DNA from: Branchiostoma floridae
Lineage: Eukaryota > Chordata > Leptocardii > Amphioxiformes > Branchiostomatidae
Assembly: GCF_000003815.2 (NCBI RefSeq)
Contig: NC_049990.1
Span: 2,132,227-2,196,226 of the forward strand
Length of the DNA: 64,000 nucleotides
Direction: 5' to 3'
Both the position numbers and the translations under genes were made by a program. This document shows, piece after piece, positions 53,472 to 64,000 of this stretch (position 1 is its first letter; each line of letters starts with the position of its first letter). Under the pieces are notes generated by a model. That model searched no databases and was not told the origin of the DNA. It saw only the letters and a program-made list of their open reading frames with translations.

Positions 53472-55481
53472 TGTTACCCGCCCGACCCCGAGGGCCGGGC
53501 GCTAGACGGGGACTACAGACGACGTCAGAGCCCAGACTTCGGGAGACCAAACTTTTAATGTCAATCAAGATGGATTCACTTCACAGAACTGCCCCCCACG
53601 CATGCGTGTACACTGGGATAATCCATTACTTGAGCTAGTGGGGGGTTTCACCATGCTACACACTCCCCCTCTCACTAAAATGTCGTCCCGACATTGCCAA
53701 TAACAGTAAAAAACAGAACTACAATATGTATGTCACTTATTAACAGTTGCCTTTGCCAATATCTAATGTCGATCATAAGGATAACTCTACTTGTACAAAG
53801 CATGTCAACCTAACAGTTCTTGCACAATTGTATAACTATGGAGCTGAGTTGCAGCTTATGTCCGTCTGACACCTGTATCCCCGTAAGTTTTCAGTGAACT
53901 TCATTCAAACTTCTCTAGATGACATCCATTTTCTGGAAGTGACTTGAAACATGGCAGTCTTGGGTTTGGTTCCGTGACATCCTCAAACTCGGTATCTTGG
54001 ACTTCTTACCGGACATCCTCAACTCTGTTGTCTTGGGTTGGTCCCACTACACCCTCAAACTTTGTATTCTTGGATTTCTTACCGGCCATCCTCAACTCTG
54101 TTGTCTTGGGTTGGTTCCACTACACCCTCAAACTTTGTATTCTTGGATTTCTTACCGGCCATCCTCAACTCTGTTGTCTTGGGTTGGTTCCACTACACCC
54201 TCAAACTTTGTGTTCTTGGATTTACATCCGGCCATCCTCAACTTTTGTTTTCTTGGACTGTCCTTAACCCTCAAACTAAGCATTCCTGAATTCTAATGTC
54301 TACCTGAATTCCTCAACCATATTTTATTGTAGCGCTGGATTCAGAGTCCAAAGTGCTAACCTTTCTGGGCCTCCATGCCCATTGCTTGGATCATAGCTCT
54401 GGTACCAGACTTCTTCAGCATAGACAATAACTAGACAACTCTGTATGAATGCTAATTGTTAATCTACATACTAAACGTACCCTATGAATTCAATCTATAA
54501 CTTAACAAAATGTTAAACATGCGAAAGTCCTGCTTGCTCATGCCTGATGTCGGCTACTTAACGGTCCCGACCGCATCAGTTCTTCCTCTGTTTTTGCCAC
54601 AGTCTCGTGTGCTTGCCAGCCTGTGCTTGTCATCTTCTTTCCATTGTGGGGACACAATTTGATTGACGTTCTTGATCTCCCCAGTGCCCTCCTGGTCTCC
54701 TCCATCACTTGAGTGGTGGATCTTGTTTACTAGGGTTACCTCAATGGGTTGACCTCTGGCAATGCTGGTGAGTGACGCAACTCTTCTGCCGGGCTGATCG
54801 GTAACTTGACACCAACCACATGTGCCGTTTTCCTGGTTTTACCGCTGAAGCTGGTACAGCCTACAGGCCACACTGACGAGTGAAAGTCTGCTACTTTCCC
54901 CTCTCTGTATGTCTTCTCACAACGATGCTATACTGAGTTGGCACGGGTTACTTCCAATTTCTTCTTGTAGGTACAGTAGCCCTCCCCCTTACTTCCGTCA
55001 TCTTATGGGCGCCGCCATCTTTGTTGTGAAACCGGAGAACTCACGGGGGTTATGGTCCAATCTTGGGTTGGCCGGAAGAGAATCAAGACACCACGAGGAG
55101 CCACTGTCCAAACTAGATGCAGAACTCCTCTGACCTCTCCTTCCGCGTCACGTCGCGTCACGTGACCGTTTCGGCGGGAACTCTGACGGACGACCTTTCT
55201 CTCTGTGCTGTTTCTCTCAGACTTGACGGGCTGCTATCGCGCCATCCGCTACGTTTTTCCTGGAACTTTCGATCTCGGTAGAACCTCCAATTTGTTACCC
55301 GCCCGACCCCGAGGGCCGGGCGCTAGACGGGGACTACAGACGACGTCAGAGCCCAGACTTCGGGAGACCAAACTTTTAATGTCAATCAAGATGGATTCAC
55401 TTCACAGAACTGCCCCCCACGCATGCGTGTACACTGGGATAATCCATTACTTGAGCTAGTGGGGGGTTTCACCATGCTACA
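53472..55481 (-). mobile_element. Non-autonomous LTR retrotransposon, 2.0 kb, apparently identical 189-bp LTRs
   Basis: LTRs at 53472-53660 and 55293-55481 look identical base for base, TG...CA bounded. On the minus strand the first LTR is followed by AA then TGGAGGTTCTACCGAGAT, complementary to a tRNA-Gln-type 3' end (primer-binding site). The other LTR is preceded by GTGAGAGGGGGAGTG, a polypurine tract. The interior has no gag or pol; it contains a minisatellite of four units of about 75 bp (53990-54260). A clean target-site duplication was not found. Gene B lacks it at the matching intron position. Confidence 0.9.
53960..54270. repeat. Minisatellite inside the LTR element
   Basis: Units with CATCCTCAACTCTGTTGTCT, TGGGTTGGTTCCACTACACC and CTCAAACTTTGTATTCTTGG, about four copies. 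The overlapping ORFs of 83-107 codons are repeat frames. Confidence 0.9.
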
Positions 55482-55907
55482 TAAGGTATACTGTAAACCC
55501 CTCCGTTCGCCCCTAGGCTAGCCCTGGAAAGTGCCCGCCATTCTGACATCTGGTGTTAATCATGGCGTGTTCCACATTTTACGGGGAGGTTCAGTAACTG
55601 ATGCTTGGATGTGTTTTAATTTAAGGTTTTCTCTTTGTATTTTCGGGCACAACTAGTAGGAAAAGAAATATCCGATTTTGCTGAAGTTTGACCGGGTAAC
55701 GTCACACATAATTCCTCATCCCTGGTGTATTTAACTCCTCGTTGTTGTTGTTGTTGTTGTTGTCCCTGCTTAACGTCTATTTCTTCGCTAGACGTGAGCT
55801 CCAGGTACTATTTCCATCTAGGTGCTTCTCATGTGATTGTTGCTCCTTGGTGCTAGCAATTGAACTCTGGTGCTTTGCACATTCGTGTATAGTAAGTTGG
55901 TGACCTA

Positions 55908-56231
55908 TTAGTCCTCCCCGGCAAATCTCCCTGTGTCTTCTATATACTTTGAGAATGCCTTGTACATCTTTTTGTTTGTTTCTTCTCCCAGATCTTCTCT
56001 CATCCCTGCTAGCGTCACTATGTCCAGCCTTCTCTCTTTCTCCCGTGTACTGAGTTCTTGGTATATGTTGTCCACCTCGTTATACATTCTGTGCCTGCTG
56101 CTCTCATACCTTGGGCAGTAGTACAGGAAGTGCTCTGTGCTTTCTCTCTCCCCACATGCTTCACAGTTGGGTGACTCTGTGTCGTCTATCCAGTTTCTGT
56201 AGGCGTTGAGTGAGGTGTGCCAACTCCTCAC
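55908..56231 (-). pseudogene. Non-LTR retrotransposon C-terminal fragment
   Basis: A 107-codon frame with SLNAYRNWI, CEACGERESTEHFLYYCPRY then R, the CxxC...H...C arrangement found after the reverse transcriptase or RNase H region of many non-LTR elements. It lies in the intron of zinc-finger gene A. Truncated at its 5' side. Confidence 0.6.
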
Positions 56232-56549
56232 CCCAAATAGGGATTATCGTTTGGAAACAATGACAAAAAGTGTCCCCAAGAAATTCCATTTTGACAAAGA
56301 TTGGCCCATGTTGCCAACAAGAGGATCATTATGCACACTTCATGTTTGCAAAATGTCTCTGCAATTTCCCAATGTTCTTTTAGTTTTGCCTTTCAAAAGG
56401 ACTATTTGCCTGATGTGACAGGCAGTCCCATATAAATCATTACTACTATGTAGTAAGTGGATTGTCGATTATGTACATACAGTATCGCCACACCGGGGTT
56501 CTGGTATTTTTGGCTTGTACCAAATGGGTTATTCTGGCACACAACTCTA

Positions 56550-56790
56550 CACACAAGTGCACATGCACACACACACACACTCGTACACACACACACACAC
56601 ATACCCACACGTACACACTCACACACACACACACACACACACTCGTACACACACACACACACTCGTACACACATATACACATACCCACACGTACACACAA
56701 GTACCTGTACCTAATGAGTTATTCCGGTACATAACTCTATACTTACTCACACACACACACGCAGAAATTACACACATATACATTCACTCT
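56550..56790. repeat. CA-rich microsatellite
   Basis: Interrupted (CA)n with ACTCGTACACAC and CATACCCACACGTAC interspersions, ending at the N run. Confidence 0.95.
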
Positions 56791-56805
56791 CACATGTACA
56801 TGTAG

Positions 56806-57688
56806 NNNNNNNNNNNNNNNNNNNNNNNNNNNNNNNNNNNNNNNNNNNNNNNNNNNNNNNNNNNNNNNNNNNNNNNNNNNNNNNNNNNNNNNNNNNNNNN
56901 NNNNNNNNNNNNNNNNNNNNNNNNNNNNNNNNNNNNNNNNNNNNNNNNNNNNNNNNNNNNNNNNNNNNNNNNNNNNNNNNNNNNNNNNNNNNNNNNNNNN
57001 NNNNNNNNNNNNNNNNNNNNNNNNNNNNNNNNNNNNNNNNNNNNNNNNNNNNNNNNNNNNNNNNNNNNNNNNNNNNNNNNNNNNNNNNNNNNNNNNNNNN
57101 NNNNNNNNNNNNNNNNNNNNNNNNNNNNNNNNNNNNNNNNNNNNNNNNNNNNNNNNNNNNNNNNNNNNNNNNNNNNNNNNNNNNNNNNNNNNNNNNNNNN
57201 NNNNNNNNNNNNNNNNNNNNNNNNNNNNNNNNNNNNNNNNNNNNNNNNNNNNNNNNNNNNNNNNNNNNNNNNNNNNNNNNNNNNNNNNNNNNNNNNNNNN
57301 NNNNNNNNNNNNNNNNNNNNNNNNNNNNNNNNNNNNNNNNNNNNNNNNNNNNNNNNNNNNNNNNNNNNNNNNNNNNNNNNNNNNNNNNNNNNNNNNNNNN
57401 NNNNNNNNNNNNNNNNNNNNNNNNNNNNNNNNNNNNNNNNNNNNNNNNNNNNNNNNNNNNNNNNNNNNNNNNNNNNNNNNNNNNNNNNNNNNNNNNNNNN
57501 NNNNNNNNNNNNNNNNNNNNNNNNNNNNNNNNNNNNNNNNNNNNNNNNNNNNNNNNNNNNNNNNNNNNNNNNNNNNNNNNNNNNNNNNNNNNNNNNNNNN
57601 NNNNNNNNNNNNNNNNNNNNNNNNNNNNNNNNNNNNNNNNNNNNNNNNNNNNNNNNNNNNNNNNNNNNNNNNNNNNNNNNNNNNNNNN
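56806..57688. other. Assembly gap (883 N)
   Basis: Run of N within the intron of gene A. Confidence 0.99.
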
Positions 57689-57962
57689 TAATGAGCTTGC
57701 CCTTATATGGGCAGTCAGCCGTTGGGGATCGGGCGTCGGCATGGTGAGCAAGCAAAGCCATGGTAATACGTAACATGATTGGCTGGTAGCTTCCCAGCGG
57801 CCTTTGCGAGACAGCTTGCGACAACAACAAGCCCAAGGAAGGCCTGTTCTCTGATTGGTTGACAGCTTGTTTGTGGCGACAATCATAATAACCGTGGGTA
57901 GGGCCTGGGATAGCAGGGCCCCATAAGGTAAATGCCGTTGGGGACCGGGCGTTAGGAGGATG
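57689..57962. mobile_element. hAT-like MITE, truncated by gap
   Basis: Matches the right three quarters of 7224-7598, same orientation, ending GCGTTAGGAGGATG. An (ATAC)n run follows directly. Confidence 0.85.
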
Positions 57963-58078
57963 ATACATACATACATACATACATACATACAAACACGCAT
58001 AAACACACATACATCGGAAGCGTATAATCTTCTTGGTGAAAGTAATAAATAGGGATCTTTTACAAATTGTCTTTACAG

Positions 58079-59113
58079 AAGATCTCGGAGGATGTCGACA
58101 AGCAGTGTCAAGAGTTTGGGTGACGTCAGCGGAAAGGCGAAAAACGATTCTTCTGTGCGATCTGTCAGAGAGGAGAAACGCTACAGGTGTGAGGAGTGCA
58201 GCAAGCAGTTCAGTCGGCTGGGTAATCTGAAAACACACGTGCGGACTCACACAGGGGAGAAACCTTACAAGTGTGAGGAGTGCAGCAGACAGTTCAGTCG
58301 GCTGAATGATCTAAAGAGACACATGCGGACTCACACAGGGGAGAAACCCTACAATTGTGAGGAGTGCAGCAAGCAGTTTGGTAGACTTGGTCATCTGAAG
58401 AGTCATATGCGGACTCACACAAGGGAGAAGCCTTACAAGTGTGAGGAGTGCAGCAGGCAGTTCAGTGAGCTGGGTACTCTCAGGAGTCACATGCGGACTC
58501 ACACAGGTGAGGAACCCTACACATGTGAGGAGTGTAGCAGGCAGTTCAGTCATCTGGGAAATCTTAAGATACACATGCGGACTCACACCGGTAAGAAACC
58601 CTACAGGTGTGAGGAGTGTAGCAAACAGTTCAGTCAGCTGGGTCATCTGAAGAGTCACATGCGGACTCATACAGGGGAGAAACCCTACAGTTGTGAGGAG
58701 TGCAGCAAGCAGTTCAGTCAGCTGGGTGATCTGAAGACACATATACGGACTCACACAGGGGAGAAACCCTACAGATGTGAGGAGTGCAGCAAGCAGTTCA
58801 GTCAGTTGGGTGATCTGAAGAACATATACGGATTCACACAGGGGAGAAACCCTACAAGTGTGAGGAATGTAGCAAGCAGTTCAATCAGCTGCGTCATCTT
58901 AAGGAACACGTGCGGACTCACACAGGTGAGAAACCCTACAGATGTGAGGCGTGCAGCAGGCAGTTCAGTCAGCTGGACTCTCTGAAGACTCACATACGGA
59001 CTCACACAGGGGAAAAACCCTACACGTGTGAGGTGTGCAGTATGCGGTTCAATCTGTTGTATAGCCTGAAGAAACACATGGTAACTCACACAACAGAATT
59101 TGTACAAGTGTGA
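58079..59113 (+). CDS. C2H2 zinc-finger gene A, 11 fingers, one-base frameshift
   Basis: The exon starts at 58079 after a CTTTACAG acceptor; ATG 58092 is the first in frame. A short head ([18 protein letters not shown]) is followed by fingers of the form [21 protein letters not shown] joined by TGEKPY linkers. Fingers 1-7 are intact. Near 58820 one base is missing against the sister fingers (AAGAACATATA for AAGACACATATA), shifting finger 8. Uncorrected, translation stops at 58983-58985; in the +1 frame fingers 8-11 continue to TGA 59111-59113. Residues at helix positions -1,2,3,6 differ between fingers (RGNT, RNDR, RGHS, EGTS, HGNI, QGHS, QGDT, then QRHE, QDST, LYSK for 9-11), so a long specific DNA site is expected. 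No KRAB-like or other effector domain seen. A leader exon is likely at 52880-53049. Confidence 0.85.
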
Positions 59114-59327
59114 GAAGTTAAACATTTCAGTCATGACGTCAGTTTGGTGAAAGACAGGTGTGAGGAGTACTAATGAAGCCAGCAGGTGTGGAAGTGAATC
59201 AGATCTGACAGTTTAGTCAGCGGTTGGACATAATTAGTTACATGCACTGACACGGTGTCGGCAAAGCCTGTTCAGTTCGTGTTTTTGAGCCGCCAGCCTT
59301 TTCTGTAATGTGGTTCATTTTGATCCT

Positions 59328-59333
59328 AATAAA
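59328..59333 (+). terminator. Poly(A) signal, zinc-finger gene A
   Basis: AATAAA about 215 nt after the last possible stop. The region 59340-60089 beyond is AT-rich and holds no gene. Confidence 0.6.
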
Positions 59334-60089
59334 ATATGTAAATAGAGAAGTTCAGTTACCCTCGGTTTTCTAGAGTTTAGTTTCCAAGATGGTACTTTTA
59401 TTGGATGTATATTTTGTATCATGTTCAAGTTTTTTTCCTGTTTAGTAACTTCTATTAAGTAGCAAACTAGAACGTAACTGTAACTTGTTGGTTTTTGTAT
59501 CTTTATGGACGTATTTACACACAGTAGCGAGGTATGTCCACAAGGAAAATGTAGAATTTTGTTTCTAAGATGATTTGTCGGAAGCGCATTGTGTTTTAAA
59601 TTTGATTCGTATCTTTTGACTTGTATGATGATAAATTTATATTTCTTTGTTTTGGTTGTGTTACTAGAATTGTTTTTGTACCTTATTGAAATTTCAAATT
59701 ATTGTATTTAAATTAAAATGTAATCAAAGTAGCAAATTAATAAAGGGAAAGAGTACCTCCATTGCTACTAACATACAACCTGTTATAATAAATCCATTGT
59801 TATTGTACTTTACTAGGAATAGCTACGTTTCTTAACGTTTATTTTAGACTTGCAGTTTCAATTTACAGATATGAGAATAAGAAAACATAGCAGAAGTGTA
59901 AAAAATGTTTTGGGATAAGATTAGTTTAGTGATAAGTAACTATCTTTGTTGTTGATGTTGATATTTACTTGTTTTGTTATTAGTTGCTTTGAAATAAACA
60001 GTTCGAAAATGAACATGTAGTTTTTCTTTCACATTGAATCTGTTAGCCATTAGAAGTATAGGAAAATTCCCATTTACTTCTCAGTCAGA

Positions 60090-60193
60090 NNNNNNNNNNN
60101 NNNNNNNNNNNNNNNNNNNNNNNNNNNNNNNNNNNNNNNNNNNNNNNNNNNNNNNNNNNNNNNNNNNNNNNNNNNNNNNNNNNNNNNNNNNNN
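60090..60193. other. Assembly gap (104 N)
   Basis: Run of N between the zinc-finger genes. Confidence 0.99.
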
Positions 60194-60639
60194 ACATCAG
60201 TGTTTGATAAAGACACAATCTCTGTATATGTTTCCTGCTTACGGCCGATTTCACAGAGCCGGGGTGTGGCTGAGTCCCTTAATGTTACTAGTATACAATG
60301 GGCTCTGCATTCAGCTGAGCAGAGGTTCGGCTCTGGCTATGATCATGGGTCAAACATCATTTCCTGGTTATTCTCCAAGTAATAAAGTATTCACTCTTCA
60401 AGCAGAATTTCAACTGTTTTAAACGTGTTTTACGGTGTTTTGTCGGGCTATTTTCTTACATTTCTTCATGTCCGGCCATGTTTGGCTGGCGGACTCCAAG
60501 AAAAGGGAACGAAATAGAAATCCCAAGAAACCTAGAAATACGTCAAAAACAGTCGCAGCCGAACCTCTGCATCGAGAATGCAATATCGCGACAATTGCCG
60601 AGTAATCAGGACATGATGTCTGACCCATGATCGCAGAAT

Positions 60640-60812
60640 ACTTCCGGGTTATCTCCACCGCGACTTCCTGTTGACTCGACGTGGCGAGGGCGAGAGCAGG
60701 TTCGGAGAAGTTCCCGTCCTTTCGAAGCTAAAACCACAACTTTGGCGGCTTTACTAAATTAGAGACAACCTCCTGGTGTTTCTGTGCAAGGCTAGGGTTC
60801 AAGTTTGTTCAG
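60640..60812 (+). promoter_or_regulatory. TATA-less promoter and 5' leader exon of zinc-finger gene B
   Basis: ACTTCCGG at 60640-60647, then the CTCCACCGCGACTTCCTGTT block and GTTCAAGTTTGTTCAG before GTAAGACGAT. Homologous to 52880-53049. Confidence 0.55.
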
Positions 60813-61364
60813 GTAAGACGATGTGTTGCATTTTAACTCAAAAATCTCTGTAGATTTGAAGCCGAAGCGTGTCGTGATTTTGGGAGGGGTCTCGTCAACT
60901 GGTATCTCAGCTCCAAACTTTCTACCTTCTGTGAGTGTGAGTGCTGAAAAATAGACCATAATCTTTGATGCACATGTTCCTTTGTAGCTTTGCTGTTTCC
61001 TCACCTAGACTAGAGGAAACTTTCTGTCGCACTCTTTATTCAATTCACACAGGAAGCGAGCGGGAAGGCTGAAGATAACGTAAACAAATTGTGGGGCCCT
61101 GTAGGGGTTTACAGCAGTGTTTCTTTTATATGAATTTATAGCATTGTAATCGTTTCAAAGAGTGGAACTGCAGGTTTGCTATTAAACGTGTATTAATAAT
61201 TGGAAAGGCACTTTTGTAGTGTCCATTGGTGTTAAGAAAAGTCTTGCTGGTATGAAGGGTGCAGTTGAAATATGTATGGTATACTGTAAACCCCTCCATC
61301 CGCCCTTGGGCCGAAACTCCCCGCCATTCTAACATCTGGTGTTCATCATGGCGGGCTCCTTCTT

Positions 61365-62845
61365 TCAAGGTAGCAGAGTACAGTTTTCGGCCTATGGGGC
61401 TTCCTATAGTTAAGGACCGCAAGGTGACTGACATCGACGCGGATAAAATTATAGTAGGGTGCATTTGGGAAGCACGACAGACGAGTATGTTAAAGTCGAG
61501 GGTACAACGTACAAAATAACCAAAAACAAAAAAATATTGTGGTTTTTTAACATTGTGACGCCCTCTTTGAAATAGGGTCATGCGGGGTCACCCGGAACTG
61601 CAGCCGACTCAGCCAGCTGTAAAGGTCACGCGTATTTATACAACGACAGGCCAAACTGAAAAATCTCATTCGTGCCATCTGAAAGCCGACATATTATACT
61701 ACCACACAGTAAAGTTCATCCCTCGCTTACATGTACTTGAAGGTATTTACGAACGATTGAAGATTTCGACCGCACTATGTTTTTACCCCTACGTCATTGA
61801 CTCCGGGGGTCGCGTAGAAATACTGTACTCTGCCGCCTTAAACGAACTTGACCTTGGATTTTTTTTCTTTCATACAACGAAACTAGTAAAGATGTAAACT
61901 TCTGCCAATTTTCTTTTCAATCTTTGAAGCGGTTGCTGAGATTTCGGCAACTTTGTACTTTGACACCTGCCATTAGGAAGGCCCCGTACAGGGCTCATAG
62001 AACGGGCCATTTAGTGCTCTCATTATCTGATCAAATTCACTATTCTGGCTGCTCTTTTCATATAAACGGAGACAATTTGTGTTTGTTGTTACGTTAGGAG
62101 TGATTTAGGATTAGATTGAAGGTTAGTTGCCGCAGAAAAAAGGGGGGGGGGTGCGGGTTTCGGGCCAAATGCGCTTTCACACTAAGTCCCATAGTTAAGC
62201 ATAGGGAAATGCCTATAGTGGCCGTTGCCATGGCAACGGCCGTCTGACGGTAGAACAAACAGGCTTATTTCAAGGGAGTCTACGCCAGCACCCGACATAC
62301 CAAGCAACTTTGCCCTAATATAACGTTTTTGCCAGATTTTGGCCAATACCCGTTGCGGTTCAAGGTAGCAGAGTACAGTTTTCGGCCTATGGGGCTTCCT
62401 ATAGTTAAGGACCGCAAGGTGACTGACATCGACGCGGATAAAATTATAGTAGGGTGCATTTGGGAAGCACGACAGACGAGTATGTTAAAGTCGAGGGTAC
62501 AACGTACAAAATAACCAAAAACAAAAAAATATTGTGGTTTTTTAACATTGTGACGCCCTCTTTGAAATAGGGTCATGCGGGGTCACCCGGAACTGCAGCC
62601 GACTCACTTAGACAGCCAGCTGTAAAGGTCACGCGTATTTATACAACGACAGGCCAAACTGAAAAATCTCATTCGTGCCATCTGAAAGCCGACATATTAT
62701 ACTACCACACAGTAAAGTTCATCCCTCGCTTACATGTACTTGAAGGTATTTACGAACGATTGAAGATTTCGACCGCACTATGTTTTTACCCCTACGTCAT
62801 TGACTCCGGGGGTCGCGTAGAAATACTGTACTCTGCCGCCTTAAG
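61365..62845. mobile_element. Two direct copies of a ~480-bp TIR element around a ~500-bp spacer
   Basis: 61365-61840 and 62359-62844 appear near-identical apart from an 8-bp insertion in the second copy. Each has AAGGTAGCAGAGTACAGT at the left and ACTGTACTCTGCCGCCTT at the right. Gene A has none of this block at the matching intron position (near 55570), so the whole composite was inserted after the gene duplication. The minus-strand ORFs shared by the two copies are non-coding by appearance. Confidence 0.8.
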
Positions 62846-63461
62846 GGGAGGTTCAGTAACTGCTCTACAGAGGTGTTTTCAAATTTAGGATCTTTGTATT
62901 TTTTCGGAGACAATTAGAGGAAAACTAACCGATTTCAGTAAAGATTGGCCGACTGGTGTCGCATATTTTGCAGAAAAATAGGTAAGAATTTTGGACTACT
63001 GGAGATCACCATTTTGTTTGTTTCATTGTAGCTACGGTCGCGTCTGAGTCATTGATCATAATTCAATTCATTATTTCTTTGGTTTCATGGTAGCTACAGG
63101 AGCGGGACTGCGTCTATCGTCAAAAATCACACTCATTTGTTTTTGTCCTATTGTTATGCTCGTAAACACAAGATGTCGGACCCTTTCGCATACATTAACC
63201 TCATTAAAATACGTTTTTCATGACAAAATCGAGGAAAGACTGCGGAATTCAAACGGTTAGACTGCAGACCGTGTTTTCGCCAGCTCATTGAGCTTGTAAT
63301 TTGCAGTGATTTCTGCGTACAATTTGGCAGAATTTTATTTGTTACTTCTCTTTTCCATAAAACATTGTGTTTCAGTGGCGTTGGCGGTTCATGCATTTCG
63401 GACCCAAATAACTATAATGGATAAAGCATCTCTTACATAGTCGTTCATATTGTCTCTACAG

Positions 63462-64000
63462 AACTTGTACAAGATCCAGAATGGATGCAACAACACGTAG
63501 TGCCCAGAGTTCGGGGTTCGTCGGGAGAAAGGCGAAAAGGGATTCTTCTGTGCGATCTGTCAGAGAAGAGAAACACTACAGGTGTGAGGAGTGCAGCAAG
63601 CAGTTCAGTCGGATGGATAGTCTAAAGACACACATGCGAACTCACACAGGTGAGACACCCTACAAGTGTGAGGAGTGCAGCAGGCAGTTCAGTGAGCTTG
63701 GAAGTCTGAGGGCTCACATTCGCACTCACACAGGTGAGAAACCCTATAAGTGTGAGGAGTGCAGCAAGCAGTTTAGTCAGCTGGGTAACCTGAAGGCTCA
63801 CATGCGGACTCACACAGGGGAGAAGCCCTACAGGTGTGAGGAGTGCAGCAGACAGTTCAGTCAGCTGGGTCAGCTGAACACCCACACGCGGACTCACACA
63901 GGTGAGAAACCCTACAGGTGTGAGGAGTGCAGCAGACAGTTCAGTCAGCTGGGTCAGCTGAACACCCACATGCGGAGTCACACAGGTGAAAAACCCTACC
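63462..64000 (+). CDS. C2H2 zinc-finger gene B (partial, runs off window)
   Basis: The exon starts at 63462 after a TCTCTACAG acceptor; ATG 63481. The head MDATTRSAQSSGFVGRKAKR then [15 protein letters not shown] parallels gene A (shared [11 protein letters not shown]). Five fingers are visible with helix codes RDST, EGSA, QGNA, QGQT, QGQT; the last two fingers are almost identical, suggesting recent repeat expansion or conversion. The frame is open to the window edge. Its leader exon is probably 60640-60812 and the intron carries the composite 61365-62845 insertion. Confidence 0.88.

Noticed and set aside
56768-58250. ORFs of 412 and 486 codons
   Set aside because: Most of the length is translated N; the ends are microsatellite or MITE sequence.
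58311-58754. Minus-strand ORF over the zinc-finger array (also 58802-59134 and 63622-63981)
   Set aside because: Antisense shadow of the 84-bp finger repeat.

Overview
This is a window of animal nuclear DNA. It has spliced genes with GT-AG introns, few and short coding exons in an AT-rich background, many cut-and-paste and retrotransposon relics, a tRNA-derived SINE, microsatellites and three runs of N (15115-15214, 56806-57688, 60090-60193). A membrane C-type lectin with EGF modules, C2H2 fingers of the CEECSKQFS type and dense, very varied transposon debris point to an amphioxus (Branchiostoma). The organism is an inference; no species marker was tested.

Layout. 1-1985 is a compound satellite. 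About 2590-35590 is an imperfect giant palindrome with its centre near 15735. Each arm carries one copy of the same eight-exon lectin receptor gene, transcribed away from the centre: minus strand 13558-7897 and plus strand 17840-24522. Both copies are intact (684 and 690 residues) with matching exon phases. The predicted protein is a type II membrane receptor: a cytoplasmic tail of eight 28-residue repeats centred on Tyr-x-x-Pro, one membrane helix, a short stalk, two EGF modules and a C-type lectin domain. Each arm also has a TATA box at an equivalent place. The outer arms (2.6-4.6 kb and 33.6-35.6 kb) hold exons of an unidentified gene; a proline-rich ORF with its own TATA-like box lies at 31744-32208.

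The arms act as a natural clock for mobile elements. Insertions present in both arms predate the duplication; those in one arm only, with an empty site in the other, came later. Clear one-arm insertions include a 124-bp CACTG-ended element, two hAT-like MITEs, a 2.4-kb element carrying a reverse-transcriptase fragment that is itself split by a TA-flanked element, and a 1.7-kb foldback element.

35.6-51 kb is a graveyard: tandem repeats, a degenerate P-element-like transposon, pieces of several non-LTR retrotransposons, an LTR-retrotransposon pol tail and a zinc-finger pseudogene. 52.8-64 kb holds two tandem C2H2 zinc-finger genes that share a 5' leader exon and promoter. The first (fingers at 58079-59113) has a one-base frameshift in finger 8 and a young non-autonomous LTR element in its intron; the second (fingers from 63462) runs off the end of the window.
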